Assembly (NCBI RefSeq): GCF_002234675.1
Contig: NC_019872.2
Span: 12,149,950-12,213,949 of the forward strand
Length of the DNA stretch: 64,000 bases
Direction of reading: 5' to 3'
Source of the DNA: Oryzias latipes
Lineage: Eukaryota > Chordata > Actinopteri > Beloniformes > Adrianichthyidae
Positions 12,546 through 36,000 of the stretch are shown one piece after another. Under the pieces are notes generated by a model. The model was not told where the DNA came from and did not search any database. It was given only the letters and a program-made list of their open reading frames with translations. Position numbers and translations under genes: made by a program. Position 1 is the stretch's first letter, and the number at the start of each line of letters is the position of its first letter.

Positions 12546-14236
12546 TCCTAAATTCAGGTGAAGAAACAAAGCAGTGTTGGAAAATATCAATCTTACTCAT
12601 TGAATAATCACACTTTAGTTTGTGAAGTTCTGTAAATTGTGAGGTCATCTTTTAAAATCCTCAGCTTTCTGTAAATCCTTTGGGTCCAATACATCTCTGG
12701 AGGTTTGTCTGAAATCTGCCCGTCTTGGTGAATTTTCTGTATAAATATTCAGGGTTTTCTTGTAGCTGAACTGACTAACCAGCTGTAAACGCTGAAATCT
12801 GATTATCAAAATCTTCAAAAAATAACTCAAAGAAAGCCAGATTGCTCCACGCATTTAATGACCATCACATTTTGCTCGTCGTTCAGAACGTCAAAGATCC
12901 ACAGGTCTACAGCTCCATCTTTGGCTCAGCCAGGATTTCTTTTGTTTTCTATTTGCCCAGTTTTGCATCCAATCTGTGGTCTAACTCAAGTCAAAACTAA
13001 TGGAAACGGACGTTGAAGTGCTGAGAAAGCAAATAAAAATGTTTTTATGAAGAAAATCTGCTGAACCTCTTTTTTTTTACGTTTCCATGATTACTGTCAT
13101 GTCTGACGTCCTTTTTTTCTTCAAATATTCCATAAAAAGGGTATTTTAAGCAACAATTTCAAGTTCTAAAAATATATGACGTATTTTTAGTCCATTTCAG
13201 ACTATTTCCAGAATAAAAGCCCTGCTTATCCTTCTGTGTAGTTCCTGTCTGTAGTTGTAAAATAAAGCAGGTTTTAGGCAAACTGCTCGTTGGGATTCAG
13301 TTTTTACCCTTTTTCTAATGCAACTTGAAATTGGGAAATGTCAAAGATTTCAAGTGCTCCTGATGTGTTTTCATTTGTTTTTAACCAAACTGCGTGTTTG
13401 TATGACCTCGACACAGAATTATTATTTGCATAAAAATACTTGGATTATTCTGTATCCATTAAATCAATGGTCAACCAACAAGAAAAAAATTAAATAAAAA
13501 TCAACCAAAATCCAAAGAGAAAACATTTCAAATCAAAGCTTGAATTGGAAATATTGGTCAAAACGGAATTGACGTTGGCTCAAAGCTTTTGCTCAATACT
13601 GAACTTTACTCATTAAGCACATTTAGAAAACCTTCCAATCTCCATTAGAAATATTATTTCCTAACAAAACAGGACTAAATTCCCCTTTGAATCTCATCAC
13701 ACAGCTACTAATAGTTTAGTCTGTGAATGAAAGTGCAGACTTGCAGCCAAGCCCATCTTCCCTTCTTACTTTTAGTCTTCCTGTTCAGCAGTTCAGTGCT
13801 GCCTAAATGTTCTAATTTCACTTCAACCCGGACAAAACTGCATGAAGGGAATCAGAAATCTCTCCAGTCACACCGTAGATCTGGATGGATGGGATGTACA
13901 GATGCAGTTCTGAATGTGTTTGTACTTAATGGTCAATTGGTTTGACTTGACATCATTTTTCCTATGTCAATCACTGCATTTGAATAGTTTATATTGACTT
14001 AAATGCATTTGTATGCCTTCTAATTTATGCTGCACTTTTGTAAGAAATGTGCCAACTATTGCCCCACAGTCAACCTTCATGACATCACAGACTTCCAGTT
14101 TGTGCGCCTTCCTAAGCTCCTCCCATTTTAAAACAAGGCTACATTACTTCTGAGAAGTTCCATCGCTTGCAGAGAAAAAAAAAAACTATGGAAGAGCAGC
14201 CAGACTGTCCGTGTTGATGGGATCCCAAAGCGCTCT

Positions 14237-14251
14237 GGGGGGGGGGGGGGG
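14237..14251. repeat. G15 homopolymer just after the tmem135 stop codon
   Basis: Fifteen G bases on the plus strand, so a C15 run in the tmem135 transcript beginning about 7 nt after the stop. Length should be checked, since such runs are often miscounted in assemblies. Confidence 0.85.
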
Positions 14252-14258
14252 CTTTGGC

Positions 14259-23640
<9,382 letters not shown>

Positions 23641-24570
23641 GACTGAACCATTCTGGTCTTTTTCAGGTCAATTCATTATGTTGCCAACTCTTCTGTGAAA
23701 AATTCGTCTTAATTTATGGAGTTTGGACACAAATAATATTTTAACTAATTAATAAATATTCTTGAATCATTTTAAATAGTTTAAAAGTCTCAAAGAGGAT
23801 TGAATTAACATTTTATGCCATGGAAGATCTTCATCATAACCTTCTCTTTTATGGGGTCCTAAACTCTTCATAATTAAACAAATATATATTTAATTAAATA
23901 AATGAATAAATATGACCTTGTGCAATAACACAATCAACCAATAAATCTCTCATAAATATATAAAACATCATGAAATAATTCCCGATGTTGCTGAATTATA
24001 AAACATTTTGCAAAAACATTATTCTGAAACTTGTAGAAAATGTTGCCAAAATATGTAGAAACAACCTAAACTAAACTAAAAGCAACTTTTTATATTATTT
24101 TTATATTATTAAGTACTGAAGGAAATTGCATCTTGGGGGGAGTTTATGTTTGGAATATTCCAAACTTTCATGTTCTTTTCGTTAGTTTTATTTAATAGTG
24201 AGAATCTCAGCTCTGTGATGTATTGGACATTTATTTATCCTTTTAATTTACTTATGTTTCTGAAACATTTTTTTTTATCAGAGTGGGTCTTTAAAGGCAG
24301 AACTCGCACAATGGCTTAGTGTGGAACCTGATGCATTAAAATGAGTTTACTTGTGCTGCGTACTTAACATGTTTACTCAACAATAAAAAATGTATGAAAA
24401 GCCTGAACTAGTCCGAACCTGCTTATTTGAAAAAGCCATCTTCCTTTCCCATGATTACCAGGTTGTAGTTTTGGGACTTGGCCAGCAGGTGGCACTGCCT
24501 CTCTGTGTTTGAACTGGTTCTGTTTGAAGTAAAACATTTTTTAAAACTCATAAAATCTGTTTTATATTAA

Positions 24571-24775
24571 CCCTTGTGCTATCTTAGATGACCCCACCCT
24601 TACATTGATGTGTTCTCCCTACCATGACAAAGGTGGATAACGGTGGACAGATTTCATGTAATCCATAGACACCAGTGAGGTTCACAAATCATTGAAGAAA
24701 AAAGGTTCAGAGCACTGTCTAGTGGGTCTAGATGACCCAACTCCCAATGTTAAAGTGCCTAGGATAGCACAAGGG
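24571..24775 (+). mobile_element. piggyBac-type MITE, copy 1
   Basis: A 205-bp element with inverted ends CCCTTGTGCTATCTTAG and CTAGGATAGCACAAGGG. It is preceded by TTAA and followed by TTAC, a near-intact TTAA target duplication, which is the piggyBac hallmark. It shares over 90% of its bases by eye with the copies at 30507, 47500 (inverted) and 49002. No coding capacity. Confidence 0.85.
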
Positions 24776-25369
24776 TTACAACATTGATTCAGAGAACAGC
24801 ATATTGATGTTGGCTTCCCAAATGCTCAGAAGACCAATGATGTGAGTATGTTAGTTCCTGTTATTTCATTACAAACCTACTTCCTGGATTGTTCTTGGCA
24901 TCTGGATGATTTCTAAGGGATTCAGAGTCTTTGTTCAGGAAGTGAGTGAAGCTGAAAACTTTGGATTTCATCCCAAATTCCTAAAAACAATTGCAGTATT
25001 CTGCTTTCATGACGATGAACTGAGAGTTCTGCAAATGTGGGTTAGTTAGTTGTTTTTTTTAACACTTGGCACAAACATGTACTTTTGCTAGATTATTCCT
25101 TTGTTGCAGCAATACTTCATGGGATATTTCTCTGTGATAAGTGAGCCACAGTTTGCAGATAAGAACAGATACACTGTTCAAATAGCTAGGGAGAGCTGAG
25201 AGAAAGGAAATGACATCAGAGCCGCTAATGAATGAAGCTCGTTGAAAATCCTCCAATGCTTCTACCAGGAACAATCTAAACAACACAAAATATCAGTTAG
25301 TGGGTCCTTTTTGGAAATGTACTGACGAAAATCACTTACAAATACTTAATAAAACATGCTGCTAAAATT

Positions 25370-26560
25370 AGTAGATCGCCATTTCTTAATAGTACTACTT
25401 AGTACTTTATGAAGTACTCTTGTACAAACTCGTCCGTTATTTTACAGTATAGTTTTTGAGTTATAGATTACTCAAATGCCATAAGATGCGTAACAGTGAC
25501 ATCATTTATCAGGATTTGGCTTTAAATAAAACCTAACCCTCTAGTAAGTAGATAACCATTCCTTCAAGGTACTACTCAGAACTTCATACAGTAATACCTC
25601 ACACAAGTTACTTTACTGTATAGTTTTGGGGTAGTACTGAACTGTCATAAGACAAGTAACTTTGACATCACTAGCAGACTTTGGTTCTGGATAAAACAAA
25701 TAAGTAGATCACAATCCTTCGCGATACTACTTAGTACTCCATGCTGTACAATCACTTAAAGTAAAGTATTTTTTCTGTATAGTTTTGTACAACTAAAGTT
25801 TCATACAATGAGTAAAATTGACTCTAACTTGGCTTTAGATCACAATTCATTCAAAGGAATTCCTAGTACTTCACACAGTACTCCCACACAAAGTATCATG
25901 TTTCTTTACTGTACATTTTTTGAGTTATTGAAGTGTCATAAGATAAGTAAGAAGGACATAACTCACTTTGACTTAAAAAAGAACAGCTTCTCAAATTAGT
26001 AGATCACCATCTCTTCACAGTAGTAGTACTACAGTTTTACCACTGAATATAACGTTATTTTATGATATAATAAGGCAGCCTTCTGAAGTTTCAAACAAAT
26101 AGTAAATTTGACGTAACTAGCAGAGTTTGGCTTTAAATCAAACATGTTCCTCAAAATAGCAGTTCACCATTCCTTCATAGTACTACTTAGTACTAGAGTA
26201 TAACCACACATAGTATCAAGTTACTTCACTGTATAGTTTTTGAGTAATCCATTACTGGAATTTCATAAGACAAGTAGGAGTGACATCCTTTAGCAGGATT
26301 TGGCTTTGAATCAAATCTCTTCCTCAAATCAGTAGATCAGCATTCCTGCACAGTACTATTTGGTACTTTATACAGTACTACCACTGAATATAAGCCTATT
26401 TTACTGTATAGCTTGACGTTATAAGTAAAACTGACATTACTGGCAGACTTTGTTCCTCAGATCAGCAGATCACCATTCCTTCACACTACCTACTGTATGA
26501 GTACTTCATAGTATCATATAGTACTACCTAGTACTCATACAGTACCAGACACAGTTTCAG
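25370..26560 (+). repeat. degenerate tandem array, about 130-177 bp units, 8 copies
   Basis: The anchor AGTAGATCACCATTCCTTCA, or close variants, starts at 25370, 25547, 25703, 25835, 25998, 26158, 26331 and 26464. Between anchors, the blocks AGTACTACTTAGTACT, TTTACTGTATAGTTTTTGAG, CATAAGACAAGTA and GCAGGATTTGGCTTTAAATC recur in the same order. The final stretch is rich in AGTACT/TACT. This is an old minisatellite-like array, not coding. Confidence 0.8.
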
Positions 26561-27031
26561 GTTTATTTGGGAGGTAAATGCATGAAAGGTTGTTGTTTGT
26601 TTCAGGTGGTGGAAATAATGCTGACAGAACCAGATTCTAAAAAATAAATAAATAAGCAGAAACAACGGAAGCCTTTGGTTCTGGGGAAGTTTGGGGGATT
26701 TTTCCTGAGTGCGAACCTCACCTTGTTGACTTCTGGCCAACAAAAGTGGCGCATTTTTTCAAATAAACAGTATTTTCAACACTATAAACTCTAAACAAAC
26801 TGGAATATATCCACTTTTAGCGCTGAATGTGGATGTAAATCCTCCCCCGCTGTGATCCATGCCCAGATCTGGCATCGCTGCCTGGAGGCGGTCTGTCGGT
26901 GTCCTCAGGCTGAGCAGCCCGTTTCTCTCCTCAGTCTGTGTGGCAGTTTCGTAAGCGCTCCGCAGCTGTAGCACCCCCGGAGGAAGAGGAGGAGGAGGAG
27001 GCTTGTCCTTCCTTCCAGCGCTCAGCCGAAC

Positions 27032-30000
27032 ATGGCACCTACGTGTGCGCTCTTCCTGAGCGCCTTGGTGCTGCTGGTTCCGGAGGGGGCGCGCGGCGTG
27101 GAGCGGGTTTACCATGTGGGGATCATCGAGGACGCGTGGGATTACGCGCCCAGCGGGAAGAACCTGCTCACCGGGGAGGCCGTGGAAAAGGACGCGTGAG
27201 TTCCTCACTGCGCACCGACACACCGCTCCGGCTTCTAATAAACTCTGCAGACCTTTAGGGGGGCTTCTAATAAACTCTGCAGACTCCTGCAGGTCTTCAG
27301 CATCTTTCGCAAACCTCGAAAGCCTCACAAGTGAAGTTCTGTTCTCACTCTTTGCGTAAAAGTTTATTTAAAAAAAAAAATCGTCCTCTCTAGAAACGTT
27401 TAGGACATTTTAACTCAACATTTATTGTCAAATAACAATTAGAACATTATTAATAGTAAAGTGACAACTTAAAGATTTGTATTTAAATTAAAGCAAGACC
27501 TCTATTATTTCATGTAACTTGAACTCCTTCACTGTTACACAATTCTGGACTTGCCTGAGTGACCTCAGCTAATCTGACACTTTCAGTTTTCACGAGGCAC
27601 AAACGAAGTCTTTCACACTCTTTTATTTCCCAAAACATAAAATATTGCATTAGGTTATTCAGTAATTTCGAATTTGTCATTTAAATGTATTGTTATATTG
27701 AGCCAAAGTTCTTGTGTGAAACAAACAATATTTTACTGTTGCTCTAAGAAGTCCAACAATGAAGTTATGATTTTTATTTTTGGACGGATCTTGATTTAAG
27801 ATCACTTCTTTTATTTTTATATTTGATGTATAAATGTTTTTGGTTTTATTATGAAGTATTGCTTAGTGGGGGATACTTCACTCAAAAAGGGGCTTTAAAG
27901 GAGGTAACATGCTGATTAAATCTCTGCTGGTGTGTTTACATTCCGCCTGTAGCTGTTTATTTATGCTTTATGTCTCTGTTTACTGGTTTTATATTTAAAA
28001 AAAATAATAACTGAGTTGCAAAGAAGGTAAATTTTTGCTTTAAGGAGGGGAATTTTGGTTTAAAATATTGTAACCATCACGAAATTAAGATCCGAAAATG
28101 CTCCCAGGAAACAGTTTTTTTAATTTCATTTTTTATCAGTTGGTTAAGCGTAGGACTGGTACATCAGGGTTAGATTCCCAGGATTCCCATGGGGGTGCGA
28201 TGATCTTCATCCATTGTGGGTCCTTGGCTAATGTCAAACTACAGTATTGTAGCCACAAGGGGCCCCAAGTCTGGGTTTCCCTGTGCCGGTCCCCAGCCAG
28301 GATAAAACACAGGCTTGTGTCAGGAAGGACATCCGCTGTAAAAATCTCTGCCAATGTGGCGACCCCTAACGAAATAAGGAGAACAACAACATTTTTTCAA
28401 TTTAATTTATGAAATCACTGGAGGTCAAAGTTGACCCACCAATAGGAGACATATGGGAGCTTTTATACTAGCTGACCAATACAAGACATCAATATAAACT
28501 AAAGACGTAAATTACTTAAGCTTGACAAAACAAAACTGAAGTTATACTTCAAAACAAGTTTAATATTTCCAAAATACAAAATAAAGAATAAAGGTCATCT
28601 TCCTCCTCCATTATCTCCAAAAGGACGTGTTCCTGCCTCTGCCCCAGCACCAGCCCTCAGAGAGAACTCAAAAGAAGAGAAATACTTTCAACAAAATGAA
28701 CTGCATGAAAATGAATGTCATTCCATTCATTTTCTTATGTACTGTGTAAAACAAATACTCAACAACAAAGAGATATAACAAATGAACTCAGCCGTGGGGC
28801 AGCGGGTTCTGCCCTCACAGGTTTTAAAAAAGGACGCTACCCACAAGTCACTGCCAAATCGGAGTCCCTGATTGGTCAAAGTTCCGCTGTTTCGCCTTTT
28901 AGCAATCAAAAGTTCAACTGGTTGAACTTCCACTGCGCTATCAGTGAAGGCCAGGTTTGTATGTAGAACCTGAGAATGGACTTGAGTAGCGACATGTGAA
29001 GACGAGTATTCTGACCCTGAACAGCGTGTTCACGTGCGTTTACGTGGACTTTTCATTGAAAGTGGCCTAACCTTAACAGTTAGGATACACTTCTCCTTTT
29101 GTTAAAATCTGTTTTTTTCCTCTTTAAATATTTGCTGTACTTGTTCAGTCAAAAACGGACTGAAAAGATGACAGATCAGAGCAACACATGGTTCTCATTT
29201 TCATCTCTCCGTGAACTCTTTCTGCCTCAGACACGCTCAGGTGTTCCTGGAGAGAGGGCCGCAGAGGATTGGCAGCATTTACAAGAAGGCCATGTTTCGG
29301 GAGTACACGGACGCCTCCTACACCCGGCTGGCTCCTCGTCCTGATTGGCTGGGCTTCCTGGGGCCCATACTGCGAGCTGAGGTGGATGATGTCATCGTCG
29401 TCCACCTGAAGAACTTTGCAAGCAGGAGCTACTCCATGCACCCTCATGGTGTTTTCTACAAGAAGGACTCAGAGGGTAACGCTGCACAAAACAAGAGAAT
29501 GTAGAATAAACATACACAGAAAATTCCAATCATTTATAATATTTGACACATTTTGATACATCAGAAAAAGTGGATGTGGATCTTAGGAAATCCACGGGTG
29601 GTTTGGCACCAGACGCCCTTCCTTACAAGCCTGTATTTTAGCCGGGCTGTGGACTGGCACAGGAAGAGCCCGACTTCGCCCAACAGTAGCTGGGGCCGGT
29701 TATGGCCACCCTGTGACCCAGAAAGGGTTATAGCAAGTTCATAAAATAGATGGATGTCAGAGTATAATCTAAAAAAATGATCATTTATCATGTATTTTTT
29801 GAAAATATATATAAATTCTTCCCAGTTATGTGAAGACAAAACATCATCATCAAGTCAAAGTTTGATTCCCAAGTTGATAATCAATGGATATTAGCTATTG
29901 GGTTAGGGGGGTAAATCAAAGGCATTCAATTAAACACCTTTTTTATTTAAAAGAAAACAATCGAGCAAAACGTATTAATATATATTTTCAGTGAAGACTA

Positions 30001-33000
30001 AGAGGCAATTTGGTATTTACGATATATGCAAATGACTGAAGCATAAATTGCATTTTCTTCTGAAATAAACATGTTTTCATGAGAAATTTCCAGAATTTAT
30101 GTAAATAAAAGCCACAAACCTTATTAAAGGTCAGCAGCTATCTTCTTCATTTTTCTGAGTGATTTAGCTGTAGAGGGCATCAATAATTTGGAGGAGGATC
30201 ATATCGGAAACATGCTAAACCAGGACGGTCCTCGAGATCGGCCCCCCTTCCTGTTCCTCACTTCTCTCTGCTCTGCTTTCTGCTGACTCAGGTTTTTCCT
30301 CATTCTGATTGGCTGAACACACCTGATCCAGGTAACCAGCAGATAAAAGTGCAGAGAGAATTGTTAGGCAGGTAGGGTGGTAGAACACCAGAACCGGGAT
30401 TGGTCAGTCCTCTGCTATATGTTCTGAGCGGTGCTGGATTGTGTTTCAGGACATGTCCTCGAAATGCCAGCAGAGATTACAATAACCTGAGCAGAAGTGG
30501 CTTTAACCCTTGTGCTATCCTATGGGGTCCAGATGACCCGATCCTTACATTGACGTGTTATCCCTATCATAACAAAGGTGGATAAAGGTGAAGAGGATTT
30601 CCATGGACACCAGTGAAGATCACAAATCATTGAAGAAAAAAGGTTCAGCGCACTGTCTAGTGGGTCTAGATGACCCAACTGCCAATGTTAAAGTGCCTAA
30701 GATAGCACAAGGGTTAAAAACGTCAACAGATACACAAAACTGATTAAATCATCAAATTCTTTATTCCACACGTTCACCTGGAAGGAAGGAGAAGAAGACG
30801 CCCGTTTGAATCTAAAAAGATTTTTTGCAGCCGAAAACTTGATATTCAGAACATTTATGTAATTAAAATACCTGGAACTGGAAGTGCCCAAAGATCTTGA
30901 ATTTTCAAATTTTTTTTAAGTCCAACCATAAAAATATAAATGAGTTGAACGCCATTTGGGTTCCTTCAGTTGACGTGTGGGTTTTCTCCAGCTGCTCAGG
31001 GATACTCCACAGTCCAAAACTATAGTGTGATAGACTGATTGGTGACACCAATGTGACCCTATAGGGGTAAGTATGTTATTGTGTGGCCAGGCTGCAGTCT
31101 GCCTTCACTCAAAGATAGCCACAATAGCCCCCAGCAGCCCCCGTCATCCTAATCATGACAGAGCAGCTAATGATAATGGAAAAAAACGAGCTCCTCAAGC
31201 AAGAGTTTTAACCTAAACCTTTAGAAAAAATAAAGCAATATGGTTCTCAATATCAATCTAGGTTATTCATATTAATCTATCCAATAAAAAGAAAATATAG
31301 TAAAAGCTTGAAAAACGGCAGAAAGTCATTTTAAAAGAGTTTTAAAGCTTTGAAAGAAATTCATGGTTTAGTCACATGATCAGTCAGGTGTGTTTGCAAC
31401 CATTACAGCAGCTGAAAACTTAACAAACCATCAGTGTTAAAACATTGACTGTGTGTGAGAACTGGACTGAGGGACTCCTACCCCTAGCATTTCAAACAGG
31501 AAGTCCCTACTGGCTCCCATATACTTCTATTGATACATAAACAGCTGTTTTTCTTGCTGTGTTACATTTTTTTTAATTAACTTGTTCTTGCTATTCGTAT
31601 TTTGATACATTTTTTTTTCTGTAGTGCAAGTTTCAAAAGAATGGGCCTGCTGGCTTCCTCGTCAAATGTTTGAAACCTTTAAAAGATTTCATGTAGCCCG
31701 CTTTCTAGTAGTAGGGGTGGACATGCTCACTTCTGATTGGTCAGAGTGGTAGCCATAGAAACATTGACTGATTGATTTGCACCAATCGCTTGCTTACTTG
31801 CGACTGAATTAACTTCACTTGGTTGGAGCCGGAAGTAAGTCATTTTCTTTGGGTGACGTCACTCTCACTCAGTCCAGTTCTCTTCTACAGTCAATGGATA
31901 AAACACTCGTTACACGATCCAAGAACAGCTGGACGCGTCCAGGCTCAGCTTTTCTAACAGGAAATACTGAATGTGTCCTGCAGGGGCGCTCTACCCAGAC
32001 AGGACGTCAAGTATTTTAAAGCAGGACGACTCTGTTCCGCCGGGGGGTAGCTACACATATCGCTGGGAGGTCAGACAGGAGTTCGCCCCTACTGATGACG
32101 ACGCCAACTGCCTGACTTGGGTCTACCACTCCCACATAGACGCCCCCAAGGACATTGCCTCAGGGCTTATCGGAGCACTTCTTACCTGCAAGAAAGGTAC
32201 AGTCCCACCGCTTAATGAAATCGATAGAAAGGGTGCATTGAAAAGAAGACTTTCTTTTGTCTTGTGTCCATTTGGGACTGTAGGAACCCTAAAGGAGAGC
32301 AGGGAGCTAATGAACAGGTCTGCTCGAAACGATGTGGACCAGGATGTGTTCCTGATGTTCAGTGTGGTGGATGAAAACCTGAGCTGGTATCTAATGGACA
32401 ACATTCAGAAATGTCTTGATCCAAAGGACGTCAACGAAGACGACCCAGACTTTGAGGAGTCCAATCTGATGCACGGTAGGAGACGCTACCTCGCATTCCA
32501 GAAGCATGACATCTAGTTACTTTCTCAGACTGATTTTGATCATTTCTCCAAAGAAACCACAGCTGTCTGGTAGTCATAAAGAAGTCTGTTTTTGTGTCTC
32601 TGTGTGTCTGACAGCCATTAATGGCTTTGTGTTTGGGAATCTGCCCGGGATCGAGTTGTGCCAGCACCGAGCCGTGGCCTGGCACTTGTTCGGCATGGGC
32701 AATGAGGTGGACATTCACTCCGCCTTCTTCCACGGGAACACCCTGCTGGACCGCGGCCACCGCACCGACACCCTCAGTCTTTTTCCCGCAACCTTTGCCA
32801 CGGCTCAGATGGTCCCGAAAGCAGCAGGGAAGTGGCTCCTGACCTGCCAGGTTAACGACCACTTGCAGGGTAGGACACCTGACCTCTGACCCCTTTTTAA
32901 GCTGTGCTACACGAGTTGCTGACAGGGGAAAATGCCTCCCGGGGGAGGGTCAGCTGCTTTGTGTTGTCTGCCTGTGTGAGATACACAATATGCAGCACTC

Positions 33001-36000
33001 ACCACATGAAATATACTGACATTGTATTGATCATCCCTATAATGTGTATAAATATAAGATCATAATAGTAGGTTCAAGGGCTGTCATCTGGACTTGGTTT
33101 TTAAAGTTGAAGACATTTCACCTTTTATCCAAAAGGCTTTGTCAATTCTGGTAATATAACGAAAAAATATAAATATGAATATAAGTTTAATATGTCTGGA
33201 AGATTATCTAGAGTAATAGAGCTAGAGTAATAGATCCATGTGCGTCTTTGTTTTCCTGGTCCGAGCTGGCATTTGGCTCAGTTTGCCTCGATGGATTTTT
33301 GTTGCACCGGTAATGTTACGCCATGGGGGTAAGCTAGCAGGAGAGCGTGTAAACAGAGAGCTCTCAGCAACAGAAAGGGGTGAAGTTGCTCCAGTTGCTC
33401 CACACAAAACCATCCCACCTAGAAAACAACTCTGTTTTTTTTTTAAATTTTGGCTAAAAACAGCATAATCATAACTGAAAGACCACTGGGAATGCTTCAT
33501 GAATAGCTGAGAAGATGGTCTGAGTGGGTCTTTAATGTTGCCTCTCCATTTTCTGGTTGCCGAACTGAAGCCCTTGTTGTACGTCTTTTCCAGCTGGAAT
33601 GCAGGCCTTTTACACGGTGCGGTCATGTGACAGTGGGGCTGTCTCCACGGCAACGAGTGGCGTGGTGAGGGATTTCTACCTGACTGCAGAGCCTGTCCTG
33701 TGGAACTATGCTCCCTCTGGAAAGGATTTGACCAAAAACGCATCTCTCACTGAAGCAGACAGGTGGGTGGATGTGTGTGTTTTTTCATGAGTCACCTTGT
33801 TAAGTCATTGTTCTGTTGCTAAAGTTGGGAGTTTTGCTCTTTTATTGCCAAATCTGGTGTTTTCATTTAGTTTTCTGTATATGTAAGAAGTCTGGTCATC
33901 TGCTTGTTGCTCATTCCTGTGGACAGTTCCGTGTTTGGAATAAAACCTTGTGGAAAACTTGCAGTGGGCTTGTTTGTGACTGTTTATGACAAAGTCATTC
34001 CGTCTGGTTTTGTTTCCCCATTTACTCCCCAGGAAAAAGCCACTCTGTCTTTGTAAACACTCGCCTTTGTTCTCCCACAATGCTTTTCATAGCGCCTCCG
34101 AGGTCTTCTTCGGGACAAGTAAAGGAAGGCTAGGAGGCACGTATAGGAAAGTGACATACAGAGAGTACACAGACAGCACCTTCACCCAACCAAAACCAAG
34201 GACACCAGAAACAGGACACCTGGGAATTTTGGGTAAATCTTGACTTTCCTCAGACATGTATACATTTTCCAAAAGTTGATTATGTCCTATTGTAACAAAC
34301 ATTGGATTTGGTGTCTTTTTCGCCTTCTAACTGTATCTTTTCTGTACTTCTTTGCAGGTCCAGTTCTGAGGGCAGAGCAGGGAGACATTATCAGGGTGAC
34401 GTTCATGAATAAAGGTGATAGAAACTACAGCATTCAGCCTCATGGCCTTCACTATGACAAACAGTTCCAGGGAAGCAGCTATGAAGATGGTGAGGACCTC
34501 ACTGCATGTTCCCCACTAAAGGGTGCACCGGATTATAAGACATACCGTCAGAAAATGGTCTGTTTTTGAATATAGGTCATATATAAGGCAAACCGTACTT
34601 TTAGATTATTTCAGTGAGACAAGACAGTCAGAGATCCAATTAATGTTAAATTTTATTGAGACATCCAAGCAAACATTTTGACAGAGCGTTATGTACCTCT
34701 TACAATCACAACATAATCTGTAAACGCAACCAGAATTAATCCAACGTGCACTGACGTCTTTTTTGATAAATAAATGAATGAAACATATATATAGTTTTAA
34801 TTTGTATTTTTTTGTGTTTAAAGATTTTTTTTTGGTGATATATAATATCTTTTGTATTTAGTTTATTCATTTTCTCCCCCTCCTTTTCAAAAAAAGTATA
34901 TTTCCACTTTAATTTCTACTTCTAAAAGACTCCATCTGAATTCCCTTACTTCTCCTAAAAGACTATATACTGTGGGACTGTCTAATGGCCTTTTTCTTTT
35001 GTTTTTGTTTTTTTGGCAAACATGATGTCACCCGTTTTGCGAAGTAATAACCTGATAAATATGAATAGTTTATGAATGAATCCACTGTGTTCTGATGATG
35101 AAAACTTTGATGCTTTACAAAACATAAATTCAAAAATTTTGCAATGAAAATCATTTTGTATTGCATTGTGGTCTATATTCGCCAATCTAGTTAGCATTGA
35201 TACACACTTGTTTTTTGCAGAGACTTCTGGGAAATTTCCTGGACACTGAATATAGTAATTGTTCATTTAGACAGTGAACGCGCCATACAGTTCATTCAGT
35301 AAATGAGAAGGGAGGGACTTCCAACTTTGGTGAATGCTGGGCAACTCAATAGTTAATTAGAAGTTAAACGGGAAATAAAATATATTCAAACTGTAATATT
35401 TTAATTACTTATATAATAATCAATATTTTTTTGAAAAAAAAAGGAAAAAGTCTTTTAGTAACTTTTCATGATTTTCTTTTAATGCAAACCTGGAGGTGTT
35501 GACAAACCGGGTTCCCACGTTGGCCCCGGTGAAACCTTTACCTACAACTGGAAGGTTCTGGATGGCCCGTCTCCATCTGACCCCCCCTGCATACCCTACC
35601 TGTACTATTCTGCCACTGATCCCTCCAGAGACACCAACACAGGACTGGTCGGACCTCTACTGGTGTGCAAGAAAGGAGCGCTGGGGCCAAACGGAGTCCA
35701 GGTGATCATGGAAATGATCCATTTGTGTTTTCAAACATGCTGCTGGTGTTGCCTGGCTTACAAGTGTGTTTTGATTTACAGAGGGGTGTGGATAAGGAGT
35801 TCTTCCTTCTTCTCTCTGTGATGGATGAAAACCTGAGCTGGTACTTGGACAACAATATTCATCAGTTTGGCAAAAATACGGACTTCGAGGATGAAGGAGT
35901 CTTTGAAGAGAGCAACAAAATGCACGGTCAATGTCGAAAGTTACTTTGGGTCTAAATATTCCTATCAGAATTCCCTTTTTTCAGATCCTCTCCATATTTT

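Larger units (their letters stand above)
11040..14258. other. spacer between ltn1 and tmem135; probable long tmem135 3' UTR
   Basis: There is no coding exon here. The sequence is AT-rich and includes a family D repeat (12165-12545). On the minus strand, AATAAA signals read at 11792-11797 and 11453-11458; the latter is followed by a T/G-rich run in transcript sense, which would give tmem135 a 3' UTR of about 2.8 kb. Small open stretches (for example 11796-12032 and 13727-13945) show no homology or splice context and are treated as chance. Confidence 0.45.
23641..27031. other. spacer between divergent tmem135 and hephl1-like genes
   Basis: About 3.4 kb with no coding exon. It contains one piggyBac-type MITE (24571-24775), a decayed tandem array (25370-26560) and otherwise AT-rich sequence without recognisable signals. 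GC content rises again from about 26850 towards the hephl1-like start codon, where the 5' UTR must lie. Confidence 0.6.
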
